Notes: generated by a model from the sequence alone, not told the origin. A stretch of 64,000 nucleotides of DNA from Leuconostoc gelidum subsp. gelidum KCTC 3527 (GCF_000166715.1 NZ_AEMI01000036.1:62001-126000); one strand, 5' to 3'; positions 36,300-45,734 are shown, counted from the first letter of the stretch. Made by a program: numbers and translations.

Positions 36300-37148
36300 A
36301 TGCATAGCATTAGAGGCGTAAAACGGCGAAATAAGATAATTTTGTACATTACTTTGTCTATTATGGCATTTATATGGGTGATTCCAATTATATGGATTGT
36401 CCTCACGAGCTTTCGCGGTGAAGGTGGTGCTTTTGTGAATTATTTTTGGCCAAAAACTTATACATTTCACAATTACGTACAGCTGTTCACCAACAGTCAA
36501 TATCCGTTTGGGCGCTGGTTCTTAAATACGTTGTTTGTTTCTATTATTAGTGGCATTATTTCCACTATGCTCGTATTGTCAATGGCTTATTCTTTAAGTC
36601 GCTTAAAGTTCAAAATCAAGGGGCCCTTCTTGAAAATTGCTTTGGTTTTGAACATGTTTCCTGGTTTTATGGCGATGTTTGCAATTTATTATATCTTGAA
36701 GGCAGCCGGTTTGACACAGAGTTTGTTTGCTTTGATTTTAGTATATGTCTCAGGCGCTGGACTTGCATTTTATATTCAAAAAGGCTTTTTCGATACAATT
36801 CCGTATTCATTGGATGAAAGCGCGATGCTTGATGGTGCGACAAAATGGGAAATTTTCACCAAAATAACTTTGCCTTTATCAAAACCGATCATTGTTTTTA
36901 CAGCTTTAACAGCTTTTACTGGACCTTGGATGGATTTTATTTTTGCACAAGTGATTATGGGTGATAATGTGAAAAATTATACGGTTGCCATTGGTTTATA
37001 TTCTATGATGACCAAAGAAACGGCTAACTCATTATTCATGAGCTTTGCTGCCGGTGCTGTTATCATTGCCATTCCAATTACTATATTATTTATACTTTTA
37101 CAACGTTTCTACGTGTCAGGTGTGACAAGTGGTTCAGTGAAAGGCTAA
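36300..37148 (+). CDS. malG: Maltodextrin ABC transporter permease MalG
   Basis: 282 aa, six predicted membrane helices, EAA loop PYSLDESAMLDGATKWEIFTKITLP. Partner of MalF. GGAGG lies 7 bases before the ATG, inside the malF end. A terminator follows directly. Confidence 0.93.
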   Translation: MHSIRGVKRRNKIILYITLSIMAFIWVIPIIWIVLTSFRGEGGAFVNYFWPKTYTFHNYVQLFTNSQYPFGRWFLNTLFVSIISGIISTMLVLSMAYSLSRLKFKIKGPFLKIALVLNMFPGFMAMFAIYYILKAAGLTQSLFALILVYVSGAGLAFYIQKGFFDTIPYSLDESAMLDGATKWEIFTKITLPLSKPIIVFTALTAFTGPWMDFIFAQVIMGDNVKNYTVAIGLYSMMTKETANSLFMSFAAGAVIIAIPITILFILLQRFYVSGVTSGSVKG

Positions 37149-37180
37149 AAAAGATTGGGGTGTCAGTCCCAATCTTTTTC
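37147..37180 (+). terminator. Terminator after malG
   Basis: AAAAGATTGGG (ending 37159) pairs with CCCAATCTTTT (starting 37168) around an 8-base loop and is followed by T. malR begins 30 bases later with its own SD. Confidence 0.8.
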
Positions 37181-37210
37181 ATGTTAAAATAACGTGTACA
37201 GGAGGTCGGT

Positions 37211-38212
37211 ATGGTTACAATACAAGATATTGCTAATAAATCTGGAGTTGCTATTTCAACTGTTTCACGCGCGTTAGCAAATTCACCAAAAATTAGCGTC
37301 AAAACGAAGGAACGCATCAAAAAAATTGCTCAAGAAATGGGTTATACACCAAATTTTGCCGCACGTAACTTAACGCAAAGTGAAAGTAACACGGTCGGTG
37401 TCGTGTTTCAGCCGCAGGCATCAGATAGCACAGAAAACGACTTTGCGATGCAATTATTATTTGGCATTAATTCACAATTAGTGGCGCGTCAATATTTATT
37501 GACCACAGCAACTGGTAGTAACTGGTCAGAAGTGTATAATGCGGTTAAAATGATGGTTGATGCTGGGCAGGTGCGTCGCTTCATTTTGCTCTATACGGTT
37601 GAAAATGACCCGATTTCTGAGCTGCTGCGGGAAAATAGCGCACGTGTGGTGGTAACTGGTGAACCTGAACAGTCAAATGACGTATTGTACGTGGATAATG
37701 ATAATCGACGGGCAGGCGAAGAAGCAACACGTCTGTTAGTCGAACAGTTTGATCTCAAAGCACCGTTGTTTGTTCGCACGTTGGCGGATTGGCGCTACGA
37801 ACGAAATCGTGAAATAGGGTTTCGTGCCGCGCAGCCAGATGCTCAAGTCTTATCGTTGCCCGTAGCTTTTCAAGCACAAAAACAGGTGTTGGAAAACTAT
37901 TTTGATGCGCATCACGAGATTGATGGTTTAATTGCCAGTGATGACAAAATTGGTTATTTGTCACGTAATCAAGCACAAGCACATCTCCAAACACACCCTA
38001 AATTACCGACTATTGCCTTTAATCGATCGGAATATGCGCGACTAGGGGGTAAGGATTTCTACTCAGTCGATATGTTACCTCGCAGTTTGGGTAGCGAAGC
38101 GGTTCGATTATTATTTAATGATCAACGTTCGCTACTTGAGCAAACAAAGGCAACAAGTGTGATTGTGCCTTATCGTTTGCCTAAAATGGGGATCGGCACA
38201 TTGGAAATTTGA
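37211..38212 (+). CDS. malR: LacI-family transcriptional regulator, MalR type
   Basis: 333-aa repressor with an N-terminal HTH (DIANKSGVAISTVSRAL, residues 5-21) and a periplasmic-binding-protein-like effector domain. Its position directly after malEFG suggests it controls that operon through the operators at 33346, 33389 and 33547 (inference). AGGAGGT lies 6 bases before the ATG. The C-terminal half is more GC-rich than its neighbours and rich in Arg and Gln, which is slightly unusual here. Confidence 0.88.
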   Translation: MVTIQDIANKSGVAISTVSRALANSPKISVKTKERIKKIAQEMGYTPNFAARNLTQSESNTVGVVFQPQASDSTENDFAMQLLFGINSQLVARQYLLTTATGSNWSEVYNAVKMMVDAGQVRRFILLYTVENDPISELLRENSARVVVTGEPEQSNDVLYVDNDNRRAGEEATRLLVEQFDLKAPLFVRTLADWRYERNREIGFRAAQPDAQVLSLPVAFQAQKQVLENYFDAHHEIDGLIASDDKIGYLSRNQAQAHLQTHPKLPTIAFNRSEYARLGGKDFYSVDMLPRSLGSEAVRLLFNDQRSLLEQTKATSVIVPYRLPKMGIGTLEI

Positions 38213-38226
38213 ATACTGTCGTGCGA

Positions 38227-38475
38227 ATGGCTCATATTTCTAAAATAATAGCTAGTCGGGTAATTAACCATTTCTGATCAAGTGTCGCACGAACTGATAA
38301 CGATTGTTGAAGATACAATTAAAATAGTCGATCATCCCTAATTAAGAGGCTCGTGCTTTGTTATCTCAAAGTAAAGGTTTCCCAAACAGAGACTCATTCA
38401 TATTTGTCTGATGAAAATTTAATGTATCATTTTCAATTACCAACAGCGATTGTCTGTGCAATCGATTTGTATTTC
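38227..38475 (+). pseudogene. Decayed LacI-family regulator
   Basis: Fragments read like a LacI N-terminus across frameshifts and stops: MAHISKIIASRVINH from ATG 38227, a TGA in that frame, then DQVSHELITIVEDTIKIVDHP in another frame, then EARALLSQSKG after a TAA. A further piece PTAIVCAIDL near 38440-38470 resembles the C-terminal LacI segment PTAIxxxxDL, implying an internal deletion. No intact frame remains. Confidence 0.7.
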
Positions 38476-38727
38476 ACTTAGCATGTTACAGATTGTCTAT
38501 AAAACTCTTAGTGATTGTGGTGATATTGTATTTGACGGTGTACTTATCGACCATTTTCTTCTTAGTTTATAGACAACCGCTTGCCCTTATTTGATCATAA
38601 AAATGATGAATAAACTATTTTACAATTTGAGCCCAAAAGTACTATAATGGTAAAAATTCACAGTATTATGACAAGAATAATCGTTCGAGAATCGATGGGT
38701 TTACTAACAGTTATCATTAATCCATTG

Positions 38728-38785
38728 TGCAAACGCTTCCATTAAATCCAAAAATGTTTTATGCTATAAAATGTAAGCGGTTACA
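38728..38785 (+). promoter_or_regulatory. Promoter with two LacI/CcpA operators upstream of malP
   Basis: TGCAAACGCTTCCA (38728-38741) and TGTAAGCGGTTACA (38772-38785) flank an extended -10 TGCTATAAA (38762-38770). It probably once drove the MFS gene now decayed at 38857-39059 and may still transcribe malP, 370 bases on. Confidence 0.65.
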
Positions 38786-38856
38786 TCGGTGTTGATCCAA
38801 TTTGTATGTTTCATTTTTAATGAAGATGAAACAATTTCATCGCTATTACTGACGAT

Positions 38857-39059
38857 CACATGGGTAGGTACTTGGGATTGTTTGATGGTTCAATTTGCCT
38901 GCCCTAATTTCCACCTCAACCGCTAGTTTGACATTATTCCCAGTACTGGGATCACATTTGCCATTAATGATATTAGTTTCTGGTATCTTAATGTGCATTG
39001 GGGCTGTTAGTGTGGAATTTATCAACGAAATGCACAGTAACCCTGTTGATACAAAGTAA
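38857..39059 (+). pseudogene. Remnant of an MFS sugar transporter C-terminus
   Basis: HMGRYLGLFDGSICLP (from 38857) runs into a TAA at 38905; after a frameshift, PVLGSHLPLMILVSGILMCIGAVSV continues to a natural-looking stop at 39057. Both pieces align in order with the end of the intact transporter at 44370-45734 (HDGIYLGLFNCFICIP and the last helix). The N-terminal bulk is missing. So a malT-like gene next to malP was lost, perhaps replaced by the paralogue. Confidence 0.72.
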
Positions 39060-39153
39060 TGCTCAACGCTTCGGCGTTAATGTGTGCGGTTAGCAGTCGC
39101 AGATATTAGCGCTGAAGCTAAGCATTAGAAAAACTGAAGAGGTAGAAAGTCTT

Positions 39154-41412
39154 ATGAAACGAATTTTTGAAGTTGATCCTTGGAAAGTCACATCACATGA
39201 TTTGAATCTTGAAGATAAACGTCTACAAGAATCTATGACAAGTTTAGGCAACGAGTATATGGGCATGCGTGGCATGTTTGAAGAAGTGTACTCCGGTGAC
39301 ACGCATCAAGGTATTTACATTGGCGGTGTTTGGTTTCCTGACAAAACACGTGTTGGTTGGTGGAAAAATGGGTACCCACTTTACTTTGGAAAAGCCATCA
39401 ATGCTTTAAACTATGTCAAAGCAGACATTTACGTAGATGGTAATCAAGTTGATTTAGCCAAAAACGATGTGACTGATTTTGAAGTATCATTGGATATGAA
39501 AACTGGTGTTTTGAAGCGCACATTCACTGTATTTGGCGTGACATTTAAAATCACGCGCTTAGTTTCAGCAGCAGTAAAGGAATTGGCAGATATTCATTAT
39601 GACTTGTCATCTGCTGATGGTCAAACGCACCAAATTCACTTTGATGCTAGTATTGATGCTGATGTTGTCAACGAAGATTCAAATTATGATGAAAAGTTCT
39701 GGCAAGTTTTGGACGCTGGTAATGAAACAGATTCATCATTTATCGCCACCCAAACGATTGAAAATCCATTCGGTGTACCGCAATTTACGGTCGTTGCTCG
39801 GCAAAGTTTTGTTGGTGGTGAAAAACACGGCATGAACTGTTCTGAAAAAGAAGTCACTGATAACTTTGATATCAAAGTACCAGCTAAGGGCGCAGTGACC
39901 TTTGAAAAACGTGTGATTGTCACAACTTCTCGTGATTATGATAGTTTAGAAAAAGTAATTGCTGCAGGTGACATATTAACAGCAGAAATTGCTACGAAAT
40001 CATACGATGTTATTTACAGTGCTCATGCGCAAGAATGGGCCAAACGATGGGGAAAAGCTGATGTTCAAATTGAAGGAGATAACGCGGCCCAACAAGGTAT
40101 TCGCTTCAATTTATTTCAACTATTTTCAACCTATTATGGTAACGACCCTCGTTTGAATATTGGACCAAAAGGCTTTACTGGAGAAAAGTATGGTGGTGCA
40201 ACTTATTGGGACACAGAAGCTTTTGCGATTCCTGTTTATCTTGGTGTTGCTGATCCGTCAGTCACACGTTCATTGCTTCAGTATCGTTTTGACCAACTAG
40301 ATGGGGCTTTCCATAACGCCAAAGAGCAAGGGCTAAAAGGTGCTTTGTATCCAATGGTTACCTTTGATGGTATTGAATCACACAACGAGTGGGAAATTAC
40401 TTTTGAAGAAATTCACCGTAATTCTACGATTGCTTATGCGATTTACAATTATACTAACATCACAGGCGATCACTCATGGCTAGATGATGACGGCGCGCAA
40501 GTTTTGTATAATATTGCACGTTTTTGGGCTGATCGTGTTCACTATTCTGCACGAAATGATAAATACATGATTCATGGTGTTACTGGTCCCAACGAGTACG
40601 AAAATAATGTGAATAATAACTTCTATACAAACTGGATGGCTAAGTGGGTTTTGCAATATTCACTTGAACACTACGACGAAATTAATGATGATGAAAAAGC
40701 TAAGTTGGCGTTGACAGATGACGAACTAGCAAAGTGGCAAAAGATTGTGGATAAAATGTATTTGCCTGAGGCTGATGTCGAAACTAAGACTGGCAAAAAG
40801 CATATCTTTGTACAACATGATACTTTCTTGGATAAAGATTTGACGCCAATTGCTGATATGCCACAAGATATTCGACCAATTAACCAAAATTGGTCATGGG
40901 ATCGTATCTTACGTTCACCTTATATCAAGCAGTCTGATACGTTGCATGCGATGTTTTACTTCCCAGATTCTTTTACAGAAGAAGAAAAGCGCAACAACTT
41001 TGAATTTTACGAACCATTGACGGTGCACGAGTCATCATTGTCACCATCTGTTCATTCAATTTTGGCAGCTGATTTGCAAATGGCAGATAAAGCAGTTGAA
41101 ATGTACGAGCGTGCTGCGCGTTTGGATTTGGACAATTATAATAATGACACTTCTGATGGATTACACATTACGGCGATGACGGGTTCATGGTTAGCAATTG
41201 TGCAAGGATTTGCGGGTATGCGTATACGTGATGATAAACTTCACTTGAAACCATTTTTACCAAAAAATTGGACTAAATATGCATTTCGTTTGGTATTTCG
41301 CGATCACGTCCTTGAAGTATCAGTAAATGCACAAGGCACTCATGTTGATTTGATTTCAGGTGAAACATTGGTAATTGATTTATTAGGGAAAGATATTATT
41401 TTGACAAAATAA
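39154..41412 (+). CDS. malP: Maltose phosphorylase (GH65)
   Basis: Splits maltose with phosphate into glucose and beta-glucose 1-phosphate in the cytoplasm. The 752-aa protein has the GH65 plan: N-terminal beta-sandwich (to about 270), linker, alpha6/alpha6 barrel and C-terminal sheets. Acid Glu481 sits in VTGPNEYENNVNNNFYTNW; HESSLSPSVHSI is the phosphate-site stretch. AGAGGT lies 10 bases before the ATG. The beta-phosphoglucomutase gene that usually accompanies malP is not in this window, so beta-G1P must be handled elsewhere. Confidence 0.95.
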   Translation: MKRIFEVDPWKVTSHDLNLEDKRLQESMTSLGNEYMGMRGMFEEVYSGDTHQGIYIGGVWFPDKTRVGWWKNGYPLYFGKAINALNYVKADIYVDGNQVDLAKNDVTDFEVSLDMKTGVLKRTFTVFGVTFKITRLVSAAVKELADIHYDLSSADGQTHQIHFDASIDADVVNEDSNYDEKFWQVLDAGNETDSSFIATQTIENPFGVPQFTVVARQSFVGGEKHGMNCSEKEVTDNFDIKVPAKGAVTFEKRVIVTTSRDYDSLEKVIAAGDILTAEIATKSYDVIYSAHAQEWAKRWGKADVQIEGDNAAQQGIRFNLFQLFSTYYGNDPRLNIGPKGFTGEKYGGATYWDTEAFAIPVYLGVADPSVTRSLLQYRFDQLDGAFHNAKEQGLKGALYPMVTFDGIESHNEWEITFEEIHRNSTIAYAIYNYTNITGDHSWLDDDGAQVLYNIARFWADRVHYSARNDKYMIHGVTGPNEYENNVNNNFYTNWMAKWVLQYSLEHYDEINDDEKAKLALTDDELAKWQKIVDKMYLPEADVETKTGKKHIFVQHDTFLDKDLTPIADMPQDIRPINQNWSWDRILRSPYIKQSDTLHAMFYFPDSFTEEEKRNNFEFYEPLTVHESSLSPSVHSILAADLQMADKAVEMYERAARLDLDNYNNDTSDGLHITAMTGSWLAIVQGFAGMRIRDDKLHLKPFLPKNWTKYAFRLVFRDHVLEVSVNAQGTHVDLISGETLVIDLLGKDIILTK

Positions 41413-41441
41413 TAGATAAGTCATATTTAGATAATATTAGT

Positions 41442-41508
41442 AGTCATAATCAAAAAGCAACACCTGCCTATTCAAAAATAAGGTAGGTGTTGCTTTTTGA
41501 TTATGACT
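41442..41508. terminator. Long bidirectional terminator between malP and the reverse-strand lacI gene
   Basis: Arms 41442-41469 and 41481-41508 (28 bases each) are complementary apart from one G-T pair, around an 11-base loop; AAAAAGCAACACC and its complement GGTGTTGCTTTTT form the core. T-rich on both strands. Confidence 0.88.
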
Positions 41509-41513
41509 GTTGT

Positions 41514-42524
41514 TCAATTTTCTTTACCACGTTGAAGAGGTGACGCGACGGTGCCACCAAGAACTAGCGTGGTATCAGTAAAGATAATAGTATGTGGGGA
41601 TAATTTTTTTTCAGCGAGGCTTTTTATAGCTAGTTGACCCATTAATTGAAAATTTTGTTTGGTAGACGTCAAAATTGGTCGTGTGAGTTGAGTAAGATCT
41701 GTACCGTCAATTGTGACAATGGATAAGTCCTCTGGTATCGATAATTGCGCATCTTTTGCCCCATTAAGTAGGCCAATACTGATGATATCCGCAGACCCAA
41801 TAGCAGCGCTAAATGGTAATGGTACACCAAAATGTTTAATAGCATCAAGGCCAGTTTGATAAGTGTTTTCTACACCCCAAATAAAATCAGGATTGTATGT
41901 TATACCATGCTCTGATAAGGCGTTAATAAAGCCTTGACGTCTAAGATTGGCGACAATTGGTTCTGGCCTTGAAGAACCAATAAGTGCGATATCTCTATGA
42001 CCGTTATCATAGAGATAATCAACGATGTCGTGCACTGTGTCATAATTATTTGATGATATCGATGGAATTTTATTATTCAGTTGGTTCGAGACACTAATTA
42101 GTTGCACGTTAGTATCCAATAAAACGGCCAAAACAGTGTCATCGATATCGATGGCAAGCATAGCGATTGCTAGTAAATTTCGTGACAGTAAGGACTTTAC
42201 GGTTTGAATCTGTTGTTGAATATCGCTCTCAACAAAAGCAACTATGAGTTCATAGTTGAGTTCGTAAGCTTTTGACTGCATACCCTTAATAATTTCGTCG
42301 GCGAAGTTTGTGTGTGAACTGGGGACAAGAACACCGATAACGCGACTTTCTTTTTGTGATAAATCAGCTGCTGATTGGTTTTTAAAATACCCCATTGATT
42401 CAGCGAGATCACGTACTTTTTGAGCTGTTTCTGCGTTAAAACGGCCACGATTAGTTAAAATGCGAGATACAGATGCTGGTGAAAGACCAGCCTTATTTGC
42501 GATGTCTTTAATTGTGATAGTCAT
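41514..42524 (-). CDS. LacI-family transcriptional repressor
   Basis: 336 aa, HTH DIANKAGLSPASVSRIL near the N-terminus and a sugar-sensing domain (VIGVLVPSSHTNFADEI, FSAAIGSADIISIGLLNGA). Divergent from the oligo-1,6-glucosidase gene, whose promoter holds two operators, so it probably represses malL-MFS-malL2 and itself. The ATG at 42524 has TGGAG only one base away and a TATAAT (42537-42532, reverse strand) eight bases away, so the message may be leaderless. Confidence 0.88.
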   Translation of the reverse strand: MTITIKDIANKAGLSPASVSRILTNRGRFNAETAQKVRDLAESMGYFKNQSAADLSQKESRVIGVLVPSSHTNFADEIIKGMQSKAYELNYELIVAFVESDIQQQIQTVKSLLSRNLLAIAMLAIDIDDTVLAVLLDTNVQLISVSNQLNNKIPSISSNNYDTVHDIVDYLYDNGHRDIALIGSSRPEPIVANLRRQGFINALSEHGITYNPDFIWGVENTYQTGLDAIKHFGVPLPFSAAIGSADIISIGLLNGAKDAQLSIPEDLSIVTIDGTDLTQLTRPILTSTKQNFQLMGQLAIKSLAEKKLSPHTIIFTDTTLVLGGTVASPLQRGKEN

Positions 42525-42549
42525 ACTCCATATTATAACCTAAAATCTG

Positions 42550-42606
42550 TTGACAAACATGGTGTAAGCGGTTACAATAATATTTGCGTAAACGTTTACG
42601 CAAATA
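42550..42606 (+). promoter_or_regulatory. malL promoter with two operators
   Basis: TTGACA (42550-42555), 17-base spacer, TACAAT (42573-42578). Operator TGTAAGCGGTTACA (42563-42576) covers the -10; a perfect 26-base palindrome (42581-42606, half-site TATTTGCGTAAAC) covers the transcription start. Likely sites for the divergent LacI protein and/or CcpA. Confidence 0.85.
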
Positions 42607-42635
42607 AGAATGCTAGGCACAGTGAGGAAATGATA

Positions 42636-44312
42636 ATGACACAGACAAAGTGGTGGCAAAAGGCGGTTGTCTATCAAATTTATCCGCGAAGTTTTCAGGA
42701 TAGCAATGGTGATGGTATTGGCGATATTCCAGGTATCATTCAACGCTTACCGTATTTGAAAGAATTGGGCGTGCAAGTCATTTGGCTAAGTCCGATATAT
42801 CAATCACCAAATGATGATAATGGTTACGACATTAGTGATTATCAGAAAATTTTGCCAGAATTTGGCACGATTGCTGATGTTAGAGAGATGCTGTTAGTTG
42901 CACATGAACTTGGTTTGAAAGTAATGATGGATTTAGTTGTTAATCATACATCTGATGAACATTTTTGGTTTCAAAAAAGTCGTCAATCTAAGAATAACGT
43001 GTACCGTGATTATTATATCTGGCGAAATCCAGTCAATGGACATGCGCCGAATAATTGGTTATCTGATTTTGGTGGGTCAGCGTGGGAATATGATGCTAAA
43101 ACAGCACAATATTATTTACATCTTTTTTCTAAAAAACAACCAGATTTAAATTGGGATGATCCAAAACTACGACAAGAAATTTACACAATGATGCAGTGGT
43201 GGTTGATCCAGGGCATTGATGGTTTCCGTATGGATGTCATTAATTTAATTTCTAAGCAATCAGGGTTCCCAGATGATCCAAAAGTTGATCATGATAGTCA
43301 TGGGTCATCAATGGTATTTGTAGCAAATGGGCCAAATGTGCATCAATATTTGCAAGAGATGAACAAACTAGTATTATCGAAACATGATATCATCACTGTC
43401 GGTGAAACACCTGGTGTAACAACGGATGATGCGGTAAAATATGCTGGATTTGACCGCCACGAACTGCAAATGGTGTTTCAGTTTGAACATACAGAACTTG
43501 ATAATAGTCATGAAGGCTTGGGCAAGTGGAGTAATGATCGGGTTAATTTGGTGGATTTGAAACGTAGCTTATCTAAATGGCAAACTCATTTATATGGTCA
43601 TGCTTGGAATAGTTTGTATTGGAATAATCATGATCGACCACGGGTAGTATCGAGATTTGGCAATGATTCAGAGGCGTATCGTGTGCAATCAGCTAAAATG
43701 TTGGCAGCAACACTTCATTTTATGCAAGGTACCCCATATATCTATCAAGGCGAAGAAATTGGGATGACAAATATTGCATTATCATCGATTGATCAATATC
43801 AAGATATTGATACGTTAAACGCTTATGACGATCTGGTTGTTCAAAAAAAACGTGTGACGCCTGAGCAAATGATGGCTTACATTCATCACGCGTCCCGTGA
43901 TAATGCGCGCACACCAATGCAATGGGAAAACACCAAAAATGCTGGTTTTACTACTGGTAGTCCTTGGTTACCAGTTAATTCTAATTATCAAACGATAAAT
44001 GTATCTGATACGTTTTCTGACAGGGAATCAATTTTTTATTTTTATAAAAAATTGATTGCTCTAAGACAACAGTTACCGATTATAACGACCGGCCGTTATG
44101 AAGTATTAGATTTAGAGGATGAATTTGTTTATGCCTACAGACGAATCGGCAAAGATTCTCAATTACTGGTAATCAGTAATTTTTCAGATCAACCGCAAAT
44201 ACGACATTATAACTTCGGCACGATCACGTCATTGCTCATTGGTAATTATAGAGATGATGCAGGGGACATTTTAAGAGCTTATGAAACGAAAGTTTATTTG
44301 ATTGAAATGTAA
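42636..44312 (+). CDS. malL: Oligo-1,6-glucosidase/alpha-glucosidase (GH13_31), copy 1
   Basis: 558-aa cytoplasmic enzyme releasing glucose from isomalto- and malto-oligosaccharides. Motifs: IYPRSFQDSNGDGIGD, VVNHTSDEH, nucleophile Asp200 in GFRMDVINLISK, acid/base in VGETPGV, NNHDRPR. Val201 after the nucleophile is the residue associated with alpha-1,6 activity in this subfamily. ATG 42636 has GAGGA at a normal distance; ATG 42630 is too close. An operator-like TGTAAGCGGTTACT (44308-44321) overlaps its stop codon. Confidence 0.92.
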   Translation: MTQTKWWQKAVVYQIYPRSFQDSNGDGIGDIPGIIQRLPYLKELGVQVIWLSPIYQSPNDDNGYDISDYQKILPEFGTIADVREMLLVAHELGLKVMMDLVVNHTSDEHFWFQKSRQSKNNVYRDYYIWRNPVNGHAPNNWLSDFGGSAWEYDAKTAQYYLHLFSKKQPDLNWDDPKLRQEIYTMMQWWLIQGIDGFRMDVINLISKQSGFPDDPKVDHDSHGSSMVFVANGPNVHQYLQEMNKLVLSKHDIITVGETPGVTTDDAVKYAGFDRHELQMVFQFEHTELDNSHEGLGKWSNDRVNLVDLKRSLSKWQTHLYGHAWNSLYWNNHDRPRVVSRFGNDSEAYRVQSAKMLAATLHFMQGTPYIYQGEEIGMTNIALSSIDQYQDIDTLNAYDDLVVQKKRVTPEQMMAYIHHASRDNARTPMQWENTKNAGFTTGSPWLPVNSNYQTINVSDTFSDRESIFYFYKKLIALRQQLPIITTGRYEVLDLEDEFVYAYRRIGKDSQLLVISNFSDQPQIRHYNFGTITSLLIGNYRDDAGDILRAYETKVYLIEM

Positions 44313-44347
44313 GCGGTTACTTTAAAAGGTGATTACGTGTTAATCAC
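44308..44347 (+). promoter_or_regulatory. Operator and SD-hairpin candidate before the MFS transporter
   Basis: Operator-like TGTAAGCGGTTACT (44308-44321) is followed by AAAAGG (44325-44329) and the stem GTGATTA (44329-44335), loop CGTGT, TAATCAC (44341-44347). A GTG four-codon mini-ORF (44338 to TAA) begins seven bases after the SD. The layout resembles the GNAT leader at 26981, but here a second SD (GAGAGTGAG) lies near the TTG at 44370, so bridging is not required. Confidence 0.45.
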
Positions 44348-44369
44348 TTAACGAAAGAGAGTGAGTATT

Positions 44370-45734
44370 TTGAATAACAACATACAAACAAAAGGTCAGC
44401 TGCCAAGGCTCACAAGTATGCAATTGTTTTTAATGACATTTGGTTATGCTGGTGTACAAGTTGCTTTTTCAGTTCAGACTGGTAATATGGGTCGAATATT
44501 TCAAACGTTAGGAACTGATCCAACTAAGTTGGGATTTTTCTTCATTCTGCCACCATTAGCTGGCATGATAACACAACCGTTAATTGGTTTGTTTTCAGAT
44601 AAAACATGGCTCCCAAAATTAGGACGGCGCATACCTTACCTGATTGGTGGTTGCGCAGTATCGATTGTGGTGCTATTATTATTGCCAAATACAGGTTCGT
44701 TTGGCTTTGGTTATGGTTCGATGACAGCTTTATGGTTTGGTGCAGTCACTGTATTATTTATGGATTTATCTGCAAATGTGTCTATGCAACCATTTAAAAT
44801 GATCATTCCAGATATGGTTAGTGAGCAGCAAACAGATAAAGCATGGACACTACAGAATATGTGGGGGAGTTTAGGTGGTGTTATTGCCTTTATATTTCCA
44901 TTTGTTTTAACGGTTTTTGGTATTTCTAATACGGCGGCTCGTGGCGTTGTACCTGATTCGGTCAAGATATCATTTTATGTTGCAGCAGCCATTTTACTGC
45001 TATCTACAATATTTACTGTTATCAATGTGAAAGAATATGATCCAGAGACACTGGCTTATTACCACGGTATCACAGCTAATAACGAAAAGCGTGATTCGTT
45101 TGTCGATATCTTAAAACATGCACCTAAGGTATTTTGGACACTAGGCATCGTAGAATTCTTTGTTTGGTTTGGCATTCCATATATGTGGACCTACTCTACC
45201 GGAGCTTTATCAGAAAATATTTGGCACGTGTCAGACCCGGCGTCTGCTGGATATCAAGCAGCTGGAAATTGGTTTGGTATATTACAGGCAGTCTATTCAG
45301 TAGTGGCGATATTAGTTGGTATTTTTTTTCAACATCTCAATAAAAAGACACGTAAATGGGCTTTTTTCTTCAGTTTAATAGCTGGTGGAATTGGCTTTAT
45401 AGTTGTCGCATATGGACATACACATATGTCATCATTATTTGGATTTATATTAATAGGTATTGGGTGGATTGCTATTATTTCCATACCCTTTACGATATTG
45501 ACCAATGCTTTAAATGGCAGACATGATGGCATCTATTTAGGATTATTTAATTGTTTCATATGCATTCCCCAAATAGTTGCTTCAATTGCAAGTTTTGCTA
45601 TTTTTCCACTTGTTGGCCAGTCAATGGCGCATATGTTGGCTATTGCTGGTGTGACTTTAATAATTGGTGGATGCTTAATTTGGATAGTTAAAGAAGATGA
45701 TTCACAGACGGACAGAATAAAAAAAGGAATATAA
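44370..45734 (+). CDS. MFS sugar transporter (GPH/SLC45-like, maltose or sucrose type)
   Basis: 454-aa importer with 12 predicted helices. The motif QPLIGLFSDKTWLPKLGRRIPYLIGG in loop 2-3 is typical of this group. Context between two alpha-glucosidases and after malP suggests maltose/isomaltose uptake (inference). Start is uncertain: TTG 44370 has GAGAGTGAG nearby; GTG 44361 in the same frame adds three residues and would use the upstream SD across a hairpin. Paralogue of the remnant at 38857. Confidence 0.87.
   Translation: MNNNIQTKGQLPRLTSMQLFLMTFGYAGVQVAFSVQTGNMGRIFQTLGTDPTKLGFFFILPPLAGMITQPLIGLFSDKTWLPKLGRRIPYLIGGCAVSIVVLLLLPNTGSFGFGYGSMTALWFGAVTVLFMDLSANVSMQPFKMIIPDMVSEQQTDKAWTLQNMWGSLGGVIAFIFPFVLTVFGISNTAARGVVPDSVKISFYVAAAILLLSTIFTVINVKEYDPETLAYYHGITANNEKRDSFVDILKHAPKVFWTLGIVEFFVWFGIPYMWTYSTGALSENIWHVSDPASAGYQAAGNWFGILQAVYSVVAILVGIFFQHLNKKTRKWAFFFSLIAGGIGFIVVAYGHTHMSSLFGFILIGIGWIAIISIPFTILTNALNGRHDGIYLGLFNCFICIPQIVASIASFAIFPLVGQSMAHMLAIAGVTLIIGGCLIWIVKEDDSQTDRIKKGI

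Noticed and set aside
39060-39153. Hairpins before malP (AACGC-TTCG-GCGTT and AATGCT/AGCATT) as a riboswitch
   Set aside because: Short local stems with a tetraloop but no recognised aptamer core; may be a remnant terminator of the lost MFS gene.
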